DNA of 64,000 bases from Sedimentisphaerales bacterium (GCA_016928975.1 JAFGJR010000184.1:29605-93604), one strand, 5' to 3'. Numbered from the stretch's first letter, positions 16,338 through 25,814 are shown. The notes: generated by a model from the letters alone, not told the origin. Translations and numbers: made by a program.

Positions 16338-18230
16338 TCAATGTCTGTACAGTTCCCGGATCTGCGCGGAACTGAGGGCGGCGTCGAACAACTGAACGTC
16401 GTCGAGGACACCGTTGAAGTAGTCCGGCGCGTTGGGGTCGTGGGAGGCCCCCATCCTCAAGTTGCCGATGTCGGCCGTGTCGATCGGCTGCTCGGCCAGC
16501 TCCAGGACCACCTGTGGCTGTGCGTCCACATAGAGTCGCACATCGCTCATGTGAGGGCTGTCGGCGACGAGCGGATCGAGTACGGCGGCGATGTGATGCC
16601 ACTGGGTGTCGCCAACCAGCTTGCCCGACGCGAGCGCCAAGCCGCTGCCACAGGAGAACCGGAACTTGCGATTGGCGTCCACTTCCAGTCGCCAATCTCT
16701 GGCGGATGCCCGGTCGCCCCAGGCGAGAATCGTCTGAGTTGTGGAGGGTTTCTCCGTCAGCCTGATCCAGGCGGCGACCGCGCGGGGCCGCGTGCCGTAC
16801 ATTCCGGAATCACCAGCCACCTCCACGACATCGTCGAGCCCGTCGAAGCGCAGCGCGCCGCTGCTCATGCCGGCGACCCACTGGGAACCGTCGTCGGGGA
16901 AGTTCCGCAACAGGCCGTGACGACGCCCGTATTCCTCGACCGCCGTGGCTCCTGCCGTCTCATCCAGCTTCCAGTGAGCGATTGGCGAGACAAGTCCGTG
17001 TTCCTGTCGCCAGCGGCCGGCCAGGGCGCTCAGATCGTGCAGATCGATTCTTTCCTCGCCAACAGGCGAGATGTCACACGACGGCTGCCACCGGGCGCTC
17101 GCCGGTCCGCTGAGCCAGGCGGACGACATCAGCGACAGATCGTTGCCGTCCACCGTGCCGTCGCCGGTGCCATCCTCGGGGACGAACCCATCGATGCGGA
17201 AGGTGTACGTCCGCGTGAATTTCGCCTCGTCGCCAGGCGCCAGTGAGATCTGGAGGAATCGCTCGGGCGACACCTGGTAGTCCGTCGTCCATATTCCCAC
17301 ATAGGCGGCGGGGATGGATGCTTCGATGATCAGACGCTGCTCGGTATCGGTGTGCTCGGCGGCGCACAGGTCCGGGCCCGTGTACTCCAACGGCTTGTAG
17401 ATCCAGATCTTCGGGACGCTGGAGATCTTGTTCATGTAGACGATCGCGTTTGCGACCCGCACGACGTCGGGCTGTGCGACGGGCCGGACGCTCCTGACTC
17501 TGCCCGACGGCGCCCAACGGGCCACGTCGGGTGAGGCCGTGAAGTCGTAGGGGAACGAGACCTTCACGTTCGGCCCGACCGAGCGGCCGCTGAAGCACAC
17601 GAAGTTGTGGAGGTACTGCTCCGTTGTGAACCGCCTGGTCCCGGTGTTGCGCAGCAGGTAGCTCATGATGATCCGGTCGTTCTTGACGATCAGGTCCTCC
17701 TCGAGCCGGCAGGAATAACCCTTGGCGTTGCCTGCCAGCGTCTGGACGAAACGGGCGCGGTCGGTTCCCCACGTCACTGTGGTGCGGGCGAGCTCGACGA
17801 CGGGGTAGCTCGCGGAGAAGCTGTACGCGCCGCCGTCTCGACGCAGAATGCCGACGCCGATCTTGAGGAATGGGTCGCCGGTCATCCCCTCATTGTAGCC
17901 GGGCGGGTCCGGCTGAAACGCCTCCTGCCCGATGTCGAATTCCATCGGCAGGCCGCCCAGGTAGCTCAGGGCGCCGCCGTCAACCGGCGAGTACAGGAAC
18001 TCCCGCTCGTCGAGCTGCGCGCGGAGCACGTTGGCCACGGGGGAGAATCGAAGCCCTTCGTTCCACCTGCATTCGGGCGAGTCCGGGTCGCCGACCTCGA
18101 CGACGAGGTTACCGCTTCGCAGCAGTCGTGTGCCGGCGTGGACAGGCGGAGTCTCTGCCCTCGTTGGAGCGGACTGCACAGAGACGCTCACGAGCGCGAT
18201 GACGATCCGGACAACGGCTTGCCGCGACAT
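16338..18230 (-). CDS. Secreted protein with dockerin-like repeats and LamG domain
   Basis: About 630 residues with an N-terminal signal peptide (AVVRIVIALVSVSV..PTRA). Residues 30-350 form a beta-rich domain with no family I can name, perhaps resembling aldose-epimerase-like sugar-binding folds. Residues about 365-415 contain two dockerin type I-like calcium loops, GDGTVDGNDLSLM and ERIDLHDLSAL. The C-terminal 200 residues are a concanavalin-like LamG domain (HWKLDETAGATAVEE, ALRFDGLDDVVEV, WHHIAAVLD, FNGVLDDVQLF). It is likely extracellular and glycan-binding. It lies 40 bp upstream of the prepilin-like gene on the same strand. Confidence 0.75.
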   Translation of the reverse strand: MSRQAVVRIVIALVSVSVQSAPTRAETPPVHAGTRLLRSGNLVVEVGDPDSPECRWNEGLRFSPVANVLRAQLDEREFLYSPVDGGALSYLGGLPMEFDIGQEAFQPDPPGYNEGMTGDPFLKIGVGILRRDGGAYSFSASYPVVELARTTVTWGTDRARFVQTLAGNAKGYSCRLEEDLIVKNDRIIMSYLLRNTGTRRFTTEQYLHNFVCFSGRSVGPNVKVSFPYDFTASPDVARWAPSGRVRSVRPVAQPDVVRVANAIVYMNKISSVPKIWIYKPLEYTGPDLCAAEHTDTEQRLIIEASIPAAYVGIWTTDYQVSPERFLQISLAPGDEAKFTRTYTFRIDGFVPEDGTGDGTVDGNDLSLMSSAWLSGPASARWQPSCDISPVGEERIDLHDLSALAGRWRQEHGLVSPIAHWKLDETAGATAVEEYGRRHGLLRNFPDDGSQWVAGMSSGALRFDGLDDVVEVAGDSGMYGTRPRAVAAWIRLTEKPSTTQTILAWGDRASARDWRLEVDANRKFRFSCGSGLALASGKLVGDTQWHHIAAVLDPLVADSPHMSDVRLYVDAQPQVVLELAEQPIDTADIGNLRMGASHDPNAPDYFNGVLDDVQLFDAALSSAQIRELYRH

Positions 18231-18360
18231 AATCTCCACCCCTTCCGTTCGAATCTCGCCTGACTTGCCCGCCTCACGGGCTGACCTGTCCTGCTGCCCT
18301 GGTTCCGGGCGGCATGCTCAGTCCGCCCGGCGGCCATGACCCTATTGTATCAGGTCCCTC

Positions 18361-18783
18361 TCAATACACAATCTCGACGCCGTCCTTCCGGGCGGCTTTG
18401 GCACTCTGTGTGAGGTTGCTGATGTGCCGGATGATGTCCTTTCTGCTGAGGATGCCGACGAGCCGGCCCTTGTGGACAACGGGGACCCGGCGAAAGCGGC
18501 TCTTCATGAAGCAGTCGGCGATGTCCGCCAGATTGTCGTCGGGGCCGAAGGAAACGACGTCGGTCGTCATGAACCCTTCGACGGTGCCGTCGGTGTCCAG
18601 GCCGCCGTGAAGCAGCTTCAAGACGTCCTTCTCCGTAAGGATGCCCGCCATCGTGCCGTCGTCGTTGACGACGGGCAGGCCGGTGACGTTGTTCAGGACC
18701 ATGATGCGTATGGCCTCACGGATGTCTTCATCCCTGGCTACAGTGATGACGTCCGTCTTCATGATCGCGCTTGCCTTGACCAT
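18361..18783 (-). CDS. Two-CBS-domain protein
   Basis: 140 residues made almost wholly of two CBS motifs: ASAIMKTDVITV..IMVLNNVTGLPVV..GILTEKDVL and VEGFMTTDVVSF..FRRVPVV..LVGILSRKDII. CBS pairs bind adenosyl ligands and regulate partner proteins. A short tail follows. There is no fused catalytic domain, so the partner is unknown; it is a single gene. Confidence 0.9.
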   Translation of the reverse strand: MVKASAIMKTDVITVARDEDIREAIRIMVLNNVTGLPVVNDDGTMAGILTEKDVLKLLHGGLDTDGTVEGFMTTDVVSFGPDDNLADIADCFMKSRFRRVPVVHKGRLVGILSRKDIIRHISNLTQSAKAARKDGVEIVY

Positions 18784-19002
18784 CTACGGTATCTCCAAGG
18801 TTCTTATCGGCTGTCAGGCGCCCGGAACCGGGCTCCACATCCTCCCTGTATCGGCAGGAAGGCCCTGTGCCGTGAGTGGCGGAATGCAGCGGATTCAGAT
18901 TGCCTCGCGGCGCGTCGAGAAGGTGGAGCGGCGGGAGCCAGTTGCCCGGTTGCTCGCTTCTTGATACGATGAGCATGAGCCATTCTACATATGAAAGAAG
19001 AT

Positions 19003-19599
19003 ATGCTCGGACGAATTTGCATATATTGTGGCAGCGGGGTAGGGGGGCACGACGGGTATGCGGACGCGGCCCGGGCGCTTGGGCGTGCGCTGGTCGAGCG
19101 GGGCATCGGCCTGGTCTTTGGCGGCGGGCGGATCGGGATGATGGGCGCTCTGGCCGAGACGGTCCTGCAGGGCGGCGGCGAGGCCATCGGCGTGATCCCT
19201 CGCGACCTGATGGACAAGGGGCTGGGCCTGACCACCGTGACATCGTTGCGAGTGGTCGAGACGATGCACGCCCGCAAGGCGCTCATGGCCGATCTGGCGG
19301 ACGCCTTCCTTGCGATGCCGGGCGGGTTCGGCACGGCGGAAGAGTTCCTCGAGGCGCTGACGTGGGCGCAGCTCGGCCTGCACGCCAAGCCCTGCGGCCT
19401 GCTCAACGTCCAAGGCTACTTCGATCACCTCATCTGCTTCATCGACCATGCAGTCGAAGAGCAGTTCATTGACGCGGCGAATCGCGCCTTGCTGCTGATC
19501 GACGATTCGCCCGGCGCCCTGCTGGACAAGCTGGTGTCGTGGGAGGCGCCGGCGGTGGACAAGGCTGCCTGGGCCACCCGGCTGATCAAGGGCGATTGA
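19003..19599 (+). CDS. LOG family (TIGR00730) nucleotide 5'-monophosphate phosphoribohydrolase
   Basis: 198 residues from ATG 19003; ATG 18991 is an alternative and neither has a strong binding site. Rossmann-like fold with ICIYCGSGVG at the start, GLVFGGGRIGMMG, the helix MHARKALM and the signature PGGFGTAEEFLE (PGGxGTxxE), which carries the catalytic residues. The family cleaves the ribose phosphate from nucleoside monophosphates (cytokinin-type or purine); in bacteria the physiological substrate often is not known. It is followed 42 bp later by a radical SAM gene on the same strand, so the two may be co-transcribed. Confidence 0.9.
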   Translation: MLGRICIYCGSGVGGHDGYADAARALGRALVERGIGLVFGGGRIGMMGALAETVLQGGGEAIGVIPRDLMDKGLGLTTVTSLRVVETMHARKALMADLADAFLAMPGGFGTAEEFLEALTWAQLGLHAKPCGLLNVQGYFDHLICFIDHAVEEQFIDAANRALLLIDDSPGALLDKLVSWEAPAVDKAAWATRLIKGD

Positions 19600-19641
19600 T
19601 TCGAATGCGCAGGCCCTCTTTGCGGTACAATGGCGGTCGCC

Positions 19642-20562
19642 ATGACTGGACGATTCGTCGATCAATTGACACATTGCGAATGCTGCCCGCGCAGGTGCGG
19701 CGTCAATCGGCTCGAAGGCAAGACGGGATTCTGCCGGATCGCCTCCGCGGCGCAGATCTCCTACGCCGGCCTGCACTTCGGCGAGGAGCCTCCGATCTCG
19801 GGCACGCGCGGCTCCGGGACGATCTTCTTCGCCGGGTGCAATCTCCGCTGCGTCTTCTGCCAGAACTACCAGATCAGCCAGGAATTCCAGGCGAGCGAAA
19901 TGAAGACCCTGACGACGGAAGCTCTCGCCGACGAGATGCTCCGCCTTCAGGGGCAGGGCGCTCACAACATCAACCTGGTCTCGCCTTCCCACGTGGTGTT
20001 CCAGGCGGCCGACGCGATCGTCGCGGCCCGAGCCAGGGGCCTGACCGTTCCCATCGTCTACAACTCCAACGGCTACGATTCCGTGGACGCGCTGCGACAG
20101 ATTCGTGGGCTCGTGGGGATCTACATGCCGGACATCAAGTACCTCTCCAACGATCTGGCCGGGCGATTCTCGGGCGCCGGCGATTACGCCGACATCATCC
20201 CCGGCGTGCTGCGCGAGATGCTCGACCAGGTCGGCCACCTGGAGCTGGACGACGACGGCGTCGCGCGTCGCGGCCTGCTGGTCCGCCACCTGGTCCTGCC
20301 CGGCGCCGTGGACAACAGCCGTCGGTGTTTGGCCTTCCTGGCAGAGCTCTCCCCGGCCACGCACGTCAGCATCATGTCCCAGTACTCGCCCCGGTATCGG
20401 GCCGCCAGGCACCCCGAGATCAACCGTCCTCTGACCGCTCGCGAGTATGACGAGGTCACGGACTACGCCGTCGAGCTGGGCCTGGAAAACGCCTTCATCC
20501 AGGAGCTCGACAGCCGCCGCCGCTACCTGCCCGACTTCCGCCGCGATCGCCCGTTCGAGTAA
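19642..20562 (+). CDS. Radical SAM protein of the PflA/PflX-like type
   Basis: About 306 residues; ATG 19642 is preferred over 19630 because a TACAAT at 19626-19631 could be the -10 box, which would make the message nearly leaderless. An N-terminal cysteine pair region (HCECCPRRCGVNR) precedes the radical SAM cluster motif CNLRCVFC (CX3CX2C), followed by the phrases INLVSPSHV and GIYMPDIKYL of the pyruvate-formate-lyase-activase-like COG1313 group. It should bind a [4Fe-4S] cluster and SAM; the target, possibly a glycyl radical enzyme or another substrate, is not in the window. Confidence 0.85.
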   Translation: MTGRFVDQLTHCECCPRRCGVNRLEGKTGFCRIASAAQISYAGLHFGEEPPISGTRGSGTIFFAGCNLRCVFCQNYQISQEFQASEMKTLTTEALADEMLRLQGQGAHNINLVSPSHVVFQAADAIVAARARGLTVPIVYNSNGYDSVDALRQIRGLVGIYMPDIKYLSNDLAGRFSGAGDYADIIPGVLREMLDQVGHLELDDDGVARRGLLVRHLVLPGAVDNSRRCLAFLAELSPATHVSIMSQYSPRYRAARHPEINRPLTAREYDEVTDYAVELGLENAFIQELDSRRRYLPDFRRDRPFE

Positions 20563-20574
20563 CCACAGTCGGAT

Positions 20575-20973
20575 TCACCGAGGAGCATCCCAGAGCCGCA
20601 ATCCGCTGATCTTCTTGAAATGCACGTCGAACGTCACGAGGATGGAGCCGGTTTCGATTGCGTGAGCGGCGATCCACACGTCGTTGATCGGCAGAGGCGT
20701 TCCCGTTCGCTTCAAAGCGTGTTTGATTTCCGCGAAGATCTCCGCCGTCTCCCTCGACGCGGCGAGCGTCCGAACCGTGGGTCGGTGGAGGAACCGCTCC
20801 AGCAGGTCTTTGTTCCGAGCCTCCTTCGAGCCGCCCTTGAAACCCGCATAGAGCTCGCCCAGAACGAAGACGGAGACGTACGTCAGGTCCGCGCGACCCA
20901 AAGCCTCCAACACCTGCATGTCTCCGCCCAACAGGCGGCTGTAGGCGCTTGTGTCGATCAGAATTTTTCTCAT
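20575..20973 (-). CDS. vapC: PIN-domain toxin, VapC type
   Basis: 132 residues. The PIN acidic residues are visible: Asp7 in ILIDTSAYSRL, a Glu in VLGELYAGF, and the C-terminal pair in NDVWIAAHAIE and LVTFDVHF. Such ribonucleases cleave tRNA or other RNA and are inhibited by the cognate antitoxin. Its start overlaps the stop of the upstream antitoxin gene by four bases (ATGA), so the pair is one translationally coupled operon. Confidence 0.9.
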   Translation of the reverse strand: MRKILIDTSAYSRLLGGDMQVLEALGRADLTYVSVFVLGELYAGFKGGSKEARNKDLLERFLHRPTVRTLAASRETAEIFAEIKHALKRTGTPLPINDVWIAAHAIETGSILVTFDVHFKKISGLRLWDAPR

Positions 20974-21227
20974 TGCCAGTCTCGCGGATCCAGCTTGCGC
21001 AAACCCCGCGTGCTCCTGTCAAACTCCGCCACATCGGTCTTGGACCACACGCCACAGAACTCGGCAAAGTCGGCCTTCCGGTCCCCGTTGCCGCCGGCCT
21101 CCAGACCAAGCGCCTTGCGTAACAGCATCTTGACCGTCCTGTTCAAACTGAGACCCTCCTCCCGGGCCTTTTCCTGGATCAAGGCTTCGAGAGAGTCGTC
21201 CAAGTCGTGCACGGTAATGGACTTCAC
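20970..21227 (-). CDS. vapB: Ribbon-helix-helix antitoxin, VapB/FitA type
   Basis: 85 residues. The N-terminus MKSITVHDLDDSLEALIQEKA with GLSLNRTVKMLLRKALG is a ribbon-helix-helix DNA-binding domain; the acidic/aromatic tail (DFAEFCGVWSKTDVAEFD) should wrap the toxin. The start is ATG 21227 with a GAGGTGAT stretch just upstream. The promoter at 21271-21298 probably is autoregulated. It is the first gene of the pair with the PIN toxin. Confidence 0.9.
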   Translation of the reverse strand: MKSITVHDLDDSLEALIQEKAREEGLSLNRTVKMLLRKALGLEAGGNGDRKADFAEFCGVWSKTDVAEFDRSTRGLRKLDPRDWQ

Positions 21228-21270
21228 GATATCACCTCATCTATGCACCACAGCAGTTCATTTATGGTTC

Positions 21271-21298
21271 ATCATACCCATCCAGGTGGTGGTGTCAA
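21271..21298 (-). promoter_or_regulatory. Predicted vapBC promoter
   Basis: On the minus strand TTGACA (21298-21293) and TATGAT (21276-21271) with a 16-bp spacer, ending 43 bp before the antitoxin start. Confidence 0.6.
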
Positions 21299-21371
21299 GG
21301 TCGCAGTCATTACCGTCACCAACCGGATGCCCAGCGTCCACGGGAGGAATCGGCGTCAGGCCCTGCCGCTG

Positions 21372-24083
21372 CTAATCCAGATCCAGCTCGTCGTCATCGT
21401 GATTCGTCATCGCGGCCCATACCGGGTACGGCTCGCTCGGACCTCTCATGGCCCGCCAGAGAATCCGGTTCAGCACGTCTTCCGGGCATCGGTCCACCTC
21501 TTCCAGGGGCAGGCGGGCGGAGACGATTGCATCGCGGCGCAAGGTGGCGTTCGACACCTTCTTCGGGTCCGGGTTCATCTGGTCCAGAGGGACGTTCGTG
21601 GGCACCGCCACGTACGGCGTGAGGTCGGGCACTTCGGTGAAGCAGTCGCTCATCGGCGTGGCGGTGGCGTCGATCTGATTCATCGGCGGCAGACCCAGGA
21701 TCAGCTCGATGCTCCGGAGGATGCTCGTCTGGTTGTATTGGGTGCTGACGACGGCGTTGCGCCTGGTATAGGGGCTGATGACATAAGCCGTCGTGCGATA
21801 GCCGCTGACGTGATCCCAGCCGTTCTGGGGATCATCTTCAATGGCGAAGATGCAGGTCTTCGGCCAGAATGGGCTGTGGCTGAGCGCCTCGACGATCTGT
21901 CCGAACGCCAGATCGTTGTCGGCCACCTGGGCCGCGGGCGTAGGCGAGCCGGCCTTGGTTCCCGAGGTGTGGTCGTCCGGCAGGCAGATGATGATCAGGT
22001 TGGGCAGCTCGCCCTTGCGCTCATAGTCGCGCAATTCCTTGATGAACTGTGCGGCCCGGAACACGTCGGGGATGTCCATGTCCCAGCCCACCGTCTGTGT
22101 GTTGAGGTAGGGGCGCAGCGATTCGATGGCGGGCCGGCTCCAAATCAGGATCAAGCCAGTCTGGTTTACGAAGTCGCGGTAGTAGTCCAGAAATCTCGGG
22201 CGGCCCTGCTTGCCGGGCGTGGTCCATGCGGTCTCCGTGATGGCGAACTCGCCGTAGACGCGAAGCGATTTGCCGTGGGCGAGGGCATTGTCCCAGATGA
22301 ACCCGGACGGAGCGTACGCCAGGGCATCCGCGCCGTCGTCATCCATGCCATCCGGGTAACTGCGAGGAAAACCCGCGAAGGACTTCTCCATGTAGTCGGT
22401 GGCGAACGCGGTGTCCGACCATTGGTGACCGTCGGCGCTGAGAATGCCGGAGCAGTAGATATTGTCCAGAAGGACGAACTGGCGCACCATCTTGTGCTGG
22501 TTCGGCGTGATCCGCTCGCCGAAGATGCACAGCGATGGATCGCCGTTGCCCTCGGGGATGTCGCCGAGGACCTGGTCGTAGGTGCGGTTCTCCTTGATGA
22601 TGTAGACGACGTGCTCGAAGACGGACGGCTCGCCGACCTGCTGCGGGATCGGTCGGGCCGGCTGGTTCGCTCGCGCCGGCCTGCCGGCCTCCTTGAGCAG
22701 CGGATATCGGTAGTTGTCGAGGACCCGTCGCGTCCACGCCGCAAGCTCTCCAGCCTTGGGGATGGGCACGAGCGACAGCGTCCCGTGGTACTGATGGGTA
22801 TTGTGCTCGTGGGCTCGCGACTCCTTGAGGCCCTGGGTCGCGCCGACTCCCTTGATATTGGCCACGACCAGCCGCTGACGTGCGGCGTCATGGGCGATCG
22901 CGCCCGGGAACCAACCCACGGGAATCAGTCCCAGGAGTTCGGACTTGCCGGGACGGAAGCGAAACACGGCGATGGCGTTCTGAGTCCCATTGGCCACGTA
23001 GAGAGTGTCGCCGGAGGGATGAAACGCCAGCGCATTGGGGCTGGCTCCGAACAGGTCGGCGGGACTGGACTTGGCCCAGATGGTCTCAACCACCTTGTCC
23101 GTACGCGTGTCGATCACGCTGAGCGTGTCGCTGCCGGCGTTGGCCACGACGATGTAGCGTCCGTTGGGCGAGCCTGCTATGGCGGACGAATGCAGGCCGA
23201 CCATGACCTCGCGGACGGGGGACTCCCCGGCCAGGCGAATTACCGACACGGACCCCTCATTGGCGATGTGGCGCACCGGATCCACTCGCACCCGGGTGCC
23301 CCGGCCGGCCGGCCCGGTGACGCTGTTGGCGTCGGGCACGCGGCCGCCCCAGTTGCTCACGTAGGCTTTGCCGCCTGCCAGGGCCACATCGTACGGGGCC
23401 ACACCGACCGGCCACGACCGGAGTGCTTTCCCGGTCGCCGCATCGATTTCAATCAGGCGGTTCGACAGGTTCAAGACCACGTACAACCGTCGCCCATCGC
23501 GGGAAATCGCCAGACCGGCCGGGATCTCTTCCTTGCGACGCGGCGCGCCGGCGGCAGGCAGAGCGATGGAGAACAGGCCGCTCACCAGGCCATCGGGACT
23601 GACACCAAAGACCTTCACGTCGCCGTCCACATTGGACAGGTAGATGCGCGATCCGTCCGGGCTGAAAATGAGGCCGGTGAAGCTGAGTTGGCCGGATTTG
23701 TCGGGCTCGAGGACACGAGCGGGCACGGCGTTCGGGTCCTGGGCCTTGCTGGAAGGCAACGCCACGCGCTGCCTGATGTCGCCGGTCCGTGGATCGACCA
23801 GCACCAGCTCCCGGGATTTCCCAGACGTAGCGAGCAAACGGCCGTCCGGGCTCAGGGCCACCGCTTGCGGCCGCATGCCGGGCAGCTCCACCTGAATGCC
23901 GACCGGCGTGAGCACCTGGTGAACCGGTGTGACGTACCGTCGCGGCCCGGCTGCGCCCACCGTCTCCGTGCTGGAGTAATCCGTCGTCCGGCAAGACCCA
24001 GCCAGCGCCAGCAGGGACAGCAGAGCGACGAGCACTGCCGATGGACGTGTCTTGCGCATGGATGCCCTCACGTTCTCCTTCAT
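21372..24083 (-). CDS. YncE-like beta-propeller fused to phosphoesterase domain
   Basis: 903 residues from ATG 24083 (GGGAG ten bases upstream); ATG 24059 is possible. The N-terminus has a hydrophobic stretch ending LALAGSC, a possible lipoprotein site. Residues about 40-430 are a seven-bladed YVTN/YncE propeller (VALSPDGRLLATSGK, LIFSPDGSRIYLSN, GSPNGRYIVVANAGSDTLSVIDT). Residues about 460-900 are a type-C phosphoesterase/alkaline-phosphatase-fold domain (VVYIIKENRTYDQVLGD, IICLPDDHTSG, IFAIEDDPQNGWDHVSGYR). These exported enzymes are thought to hydrolyse phosphoesters; the substrate is unknown. It is a single gene, antisense to nothing real. Confidence 0.85.
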   Translation of the reverse strand: MKENVRASMRKTRPSAVLVALLSLLALAGSCRTTDYSSTETVGAAGPRRYVTPVHQVLTPVGIQVELPGMRPQAVALSPDGRLLATSGKSRELVLVDPRTGDIRQRVALPSSKAQDPNAVPARVLEPDKSGQLSFTGLIFSPDGSRIYLSNVDGDVKVFGVSPDGLVSGLFSIALPAAGAPRRKEEIPAGLAISRDGRRLYVVLNLSNRLIEIDAATGKALRSWPVGVAPYDVALAGGKAYVSNWGGRVPDANSVTGPAGRGTRVRVDPVRHIANEGSVSVIRLAGESPVREVMVGLHSSAIAGSPNGRYIVVANAGSDTLSVIDTRTDKVVETIWAKSSPADLFGASPNALAFHPSGDTLYVANGTQNAIAVFRFRPGKSELLGLIPVGWFPGAIAHDAARQRLVVANIKGVGATQGLKESRAHEHNTHQYHGTLSLVPIPKAGELAAWTRRVLDNYRYPLLKEAGRPARANQPARPIPQQVGEPSVFEHVVYIIKENRTYDQVLGDIPEGNGDPSLCIFGERITPNQHKMVRQFVLLDNIYCSGILSADGHQWSDTAFATDYMEKSFAGFPRSYPDGMDDDGADALAYAPSGFIWDNALAHGKSLRVYGEFAITETAWTTPGKQGRPRFLDYYRDFVNQTGLILIWSRPAIESLRPYLNTQTVGWDMDIPDVFRAAQFIKELRDYERKGELPNLIIICLPDDHTSGTKAGSPTPAAQVADNDLAFGQIVEALSHSPFWPKTCIFAIEDDPQNGWDHVSGYRTTAYVISPYTRRNAVVSTQYNQTSILRSIELILGLPPMNQIDATATPMSDCFTEVPDLTPYVAVPTNVPLDQMNPDPKKVSNATLRRDAIVSARLPLEEVDRCPEDVLNRILWRAMRGPSEPYPVWAAMTNHDDDELDLD

Positions 24084-24392
24084 CTCTGTACCAACTCCCT
24101 TTCTCAAAGATCCAGTAGTTTCAGGACGTTCTCAATGGTGGCGTGTACGAATCGATTCATATCATCTCCTGCATGAACGCCGCTTGCTACGAACCCACAA
24201 GAAACAGCAGGAGTCTGTCGCATTGTTGCCGTCGGCGAGTTCTCTGCGTCACCCACTGGCGCCGTAGTCTCAGCCTGGACTGCCGCGGGGCTTTCCACCT
24301 TGCGGAGACAATCGCTGCCCTGTGCAGCGGCGTGCGCATTATACCGGGACGCACCGGCGGCCCCAAAGCGCGAAACCCAACATGCCTCCGGC

Positions 24393-24430
24393 CGATTTCG
24401 CTTGACGCGAAATCGCGATGTGCCTATGAC
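24393..24430 (+). promoter_or_regulatory. Predicted promoter with a palindrome over the -35 box
   Basis: TTGACG (24402-24407) and TATGAC (24425-24430) are spaced by 17 bp. The -35 box lies between, and forms the loop of, a perfect nine-base inverted repeat CGATTTCGC (24393-24401) / GCGAAATCG (24407-24415). A repressor could bind here. The gene at 24494 starts 63 bp downstream. Confidence 0.5.
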
Positions 24431-24493
24431 ACTGGGGCAGTGGCCGGCGCAGTCCGCCCTGCAAGTGTCATCGGCGCATCTGGAGGGACATGC

Positions 24494-24871
24494 ATGACCG
24501 CCAATCGAGAGCTGATCGAACGATATTTGCGATACTACAACGACAAGGATGTCGAGGCCATGGTGGCGTTGTTCACGGAGGACGCGGTCTTCGAGTCCGT
24601 CTCGAATACGACCGGCGTGATTCAAACCTCCAACCGGCAGGAGCTGCGCCAGTTGGCCATGACGAGCGTCGAATGGTTCGAGCAACGGCGCCAGACGGTC
24701 ACCGGGTGGGTGATCGACGACGCCCACGTCGCCCTGGAGATCGACTACTGGTGCCGCCTGGCCAAGGACTTGCCCGATGGCAAGAAGGCCGGCGAAGAGA
24801 TGAGACTGCGCGGCGCGTCGTTCTTCACGATCCGCAACGGCCGTATCTGCCGGCTCGTCGATTACATGTAG
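24494..24871 (+). CDS. SnoaL/NTF2-like domain protein
   Basis: 125 residues from ATG 24494 with GGAGGG upstream. The fold is recognisable from RYLRYYNDKDVEAMVALFTEDAVFESV near the start and FFTIRNGRICRLVDYM at the end: a cone-shaped NTF2-like alpha+beta barrel. Members bind or transform small hydrophobic ligands or serve as scaffolds; the ligand is not evident. It is a single gene. The 385 bp upstream hold no gene other than the promoter with its palindrome. Confidence 0.75.
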   Translation: MTANRELIERYLRYYNDKDVEAMVALFTEDAVFESVSNTTGVIQTSNRQELRQLAMTSVEWFEQRRQTVTGWVIDDAHVALEIDYWCRLAKDLPDGKKAGEEMRLRGASFFTIRNGRICRLVDYM

Positions 24872-25061
24872 TGGCGAGCGAGCATAAATACTTGTGGGCA
24901 AAGCAATTGGTGAGTTCGTCGGACCTGAGGCCCGCGTTTGAAGGCCGCCCGGCGCATTCGATGAAAATTCGCTATGCACGAACCGGGCGAAACGTGTAAT
25001 ATACCGTTGCAGATGGTCTGTGGCTGGGGTTAGCTCGTCAACGGATAGCTAAGGAGATACG

Positions 25062-25814
25062 ATGTCAGGTCATTCACATTGGGCGACTATCAAGCATAAG
25101 AAAGGCGCGCTCGACGCCAAGCGTGGCAAGATCTGGAGCAAGCTGGCCAGGGCGATCATCGTGGCCGCCAAGAACGGCGGCGGTGATCCGGGATCGAACA
25201 TCACGCTGCGCTACGCGATCGACAAGGCCAAGGGCGCCAATATGCCCAAGGACACGATCGAGAAAGCGATCAAACGCGGCACGGGCGAGGTCGAGGGCGT
25301 CACGTTCGAATCGATCCAGTATGAAGGCTACGGGCCCAGCGGCGTCGCCATCGTTGTGGAAGTGCTGACCGACAACCGCAACCGCACCGGTCCGGAGATC
25401 AAGCGGATCTTCGAAAAGCACGCCGGATCGCTCGGCACTCCCGGCTGTGTAAGCTGGTCGTTCAAGCAAAAAGGCATGATCACCGTGCCCGTGGACAAAG
25501 CCGACGAAGACGACCTGATGGAGCTTGTCCTGGGCGCCGGGGCCGAAGACATGCAGAACACCGGCAAGTACTACGAGATCACCTGCGAGCCGGCCGCATA
25601 TGAGGGGTTGAAGAAGGCCCTGGAGGAGAAGGCAATCCCCATCGAGACGGCGGAAGTCTCCAAGATTCCTCAGACGACCGTCAGCATCTCGGATGAGAAT
25701 ACGGCGAGGAAGATCGTTTCGCTCATGGAGGCGTTCGAGGACCACGATGATGTGCAGAACGCCTACGCGAATTTCGATATTCCCGAAGAAGTGATGGCGA
25801 AGGTCTCTGCGTAA
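25062..25814 (+). CDS. YebC/PmpR family protein (TACO1-like)
   Basis: 250 residues, the family's usual length. It begins MSGHSHWATIKHKKGALDAKRGK, the family signature, with GGAG just before the ATG. Further family blocks are NITLRYAIDKAKGANMPKDTIEKAIKRG, YEGYGPSGVAI and GCVSWSFKQKG. YebC proteins were described as transcription regulators and more recently as translation factors that relieve ribosome stalling at proline stretches. A single housekeeping gene. Confidence 0.95.
   Translation: MSGHSHWATIKHKKGALDAKRGKIWSKLARAIIVAAKNGGGDPGSNITLRYAIDKAKGANMPKDTIEKAIKRGTGEVEGVTFESIQYEGYGPSGVAIVVEVLTDNRNRTGPEIKRIFEKHAGSLGTPGCVSWSFKQKGMITVPVDKADEDDLMELVLGAGAEDMQNTGKYYEITCEPAAYEGLKKALEEKAIPIETAEVSKIPQTTVSISDENTARKIVSLMEAFEDHDDVQNAYANFDIPEEVMAKVSA

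Noticed and set aside
21207..24176. 989-codon open frame on the plus strand
   Set aside because: It mirrors the propeller-phosphoesterase gene on the other strand, which has clear domains; the antisense product shows no motif and no binding site.
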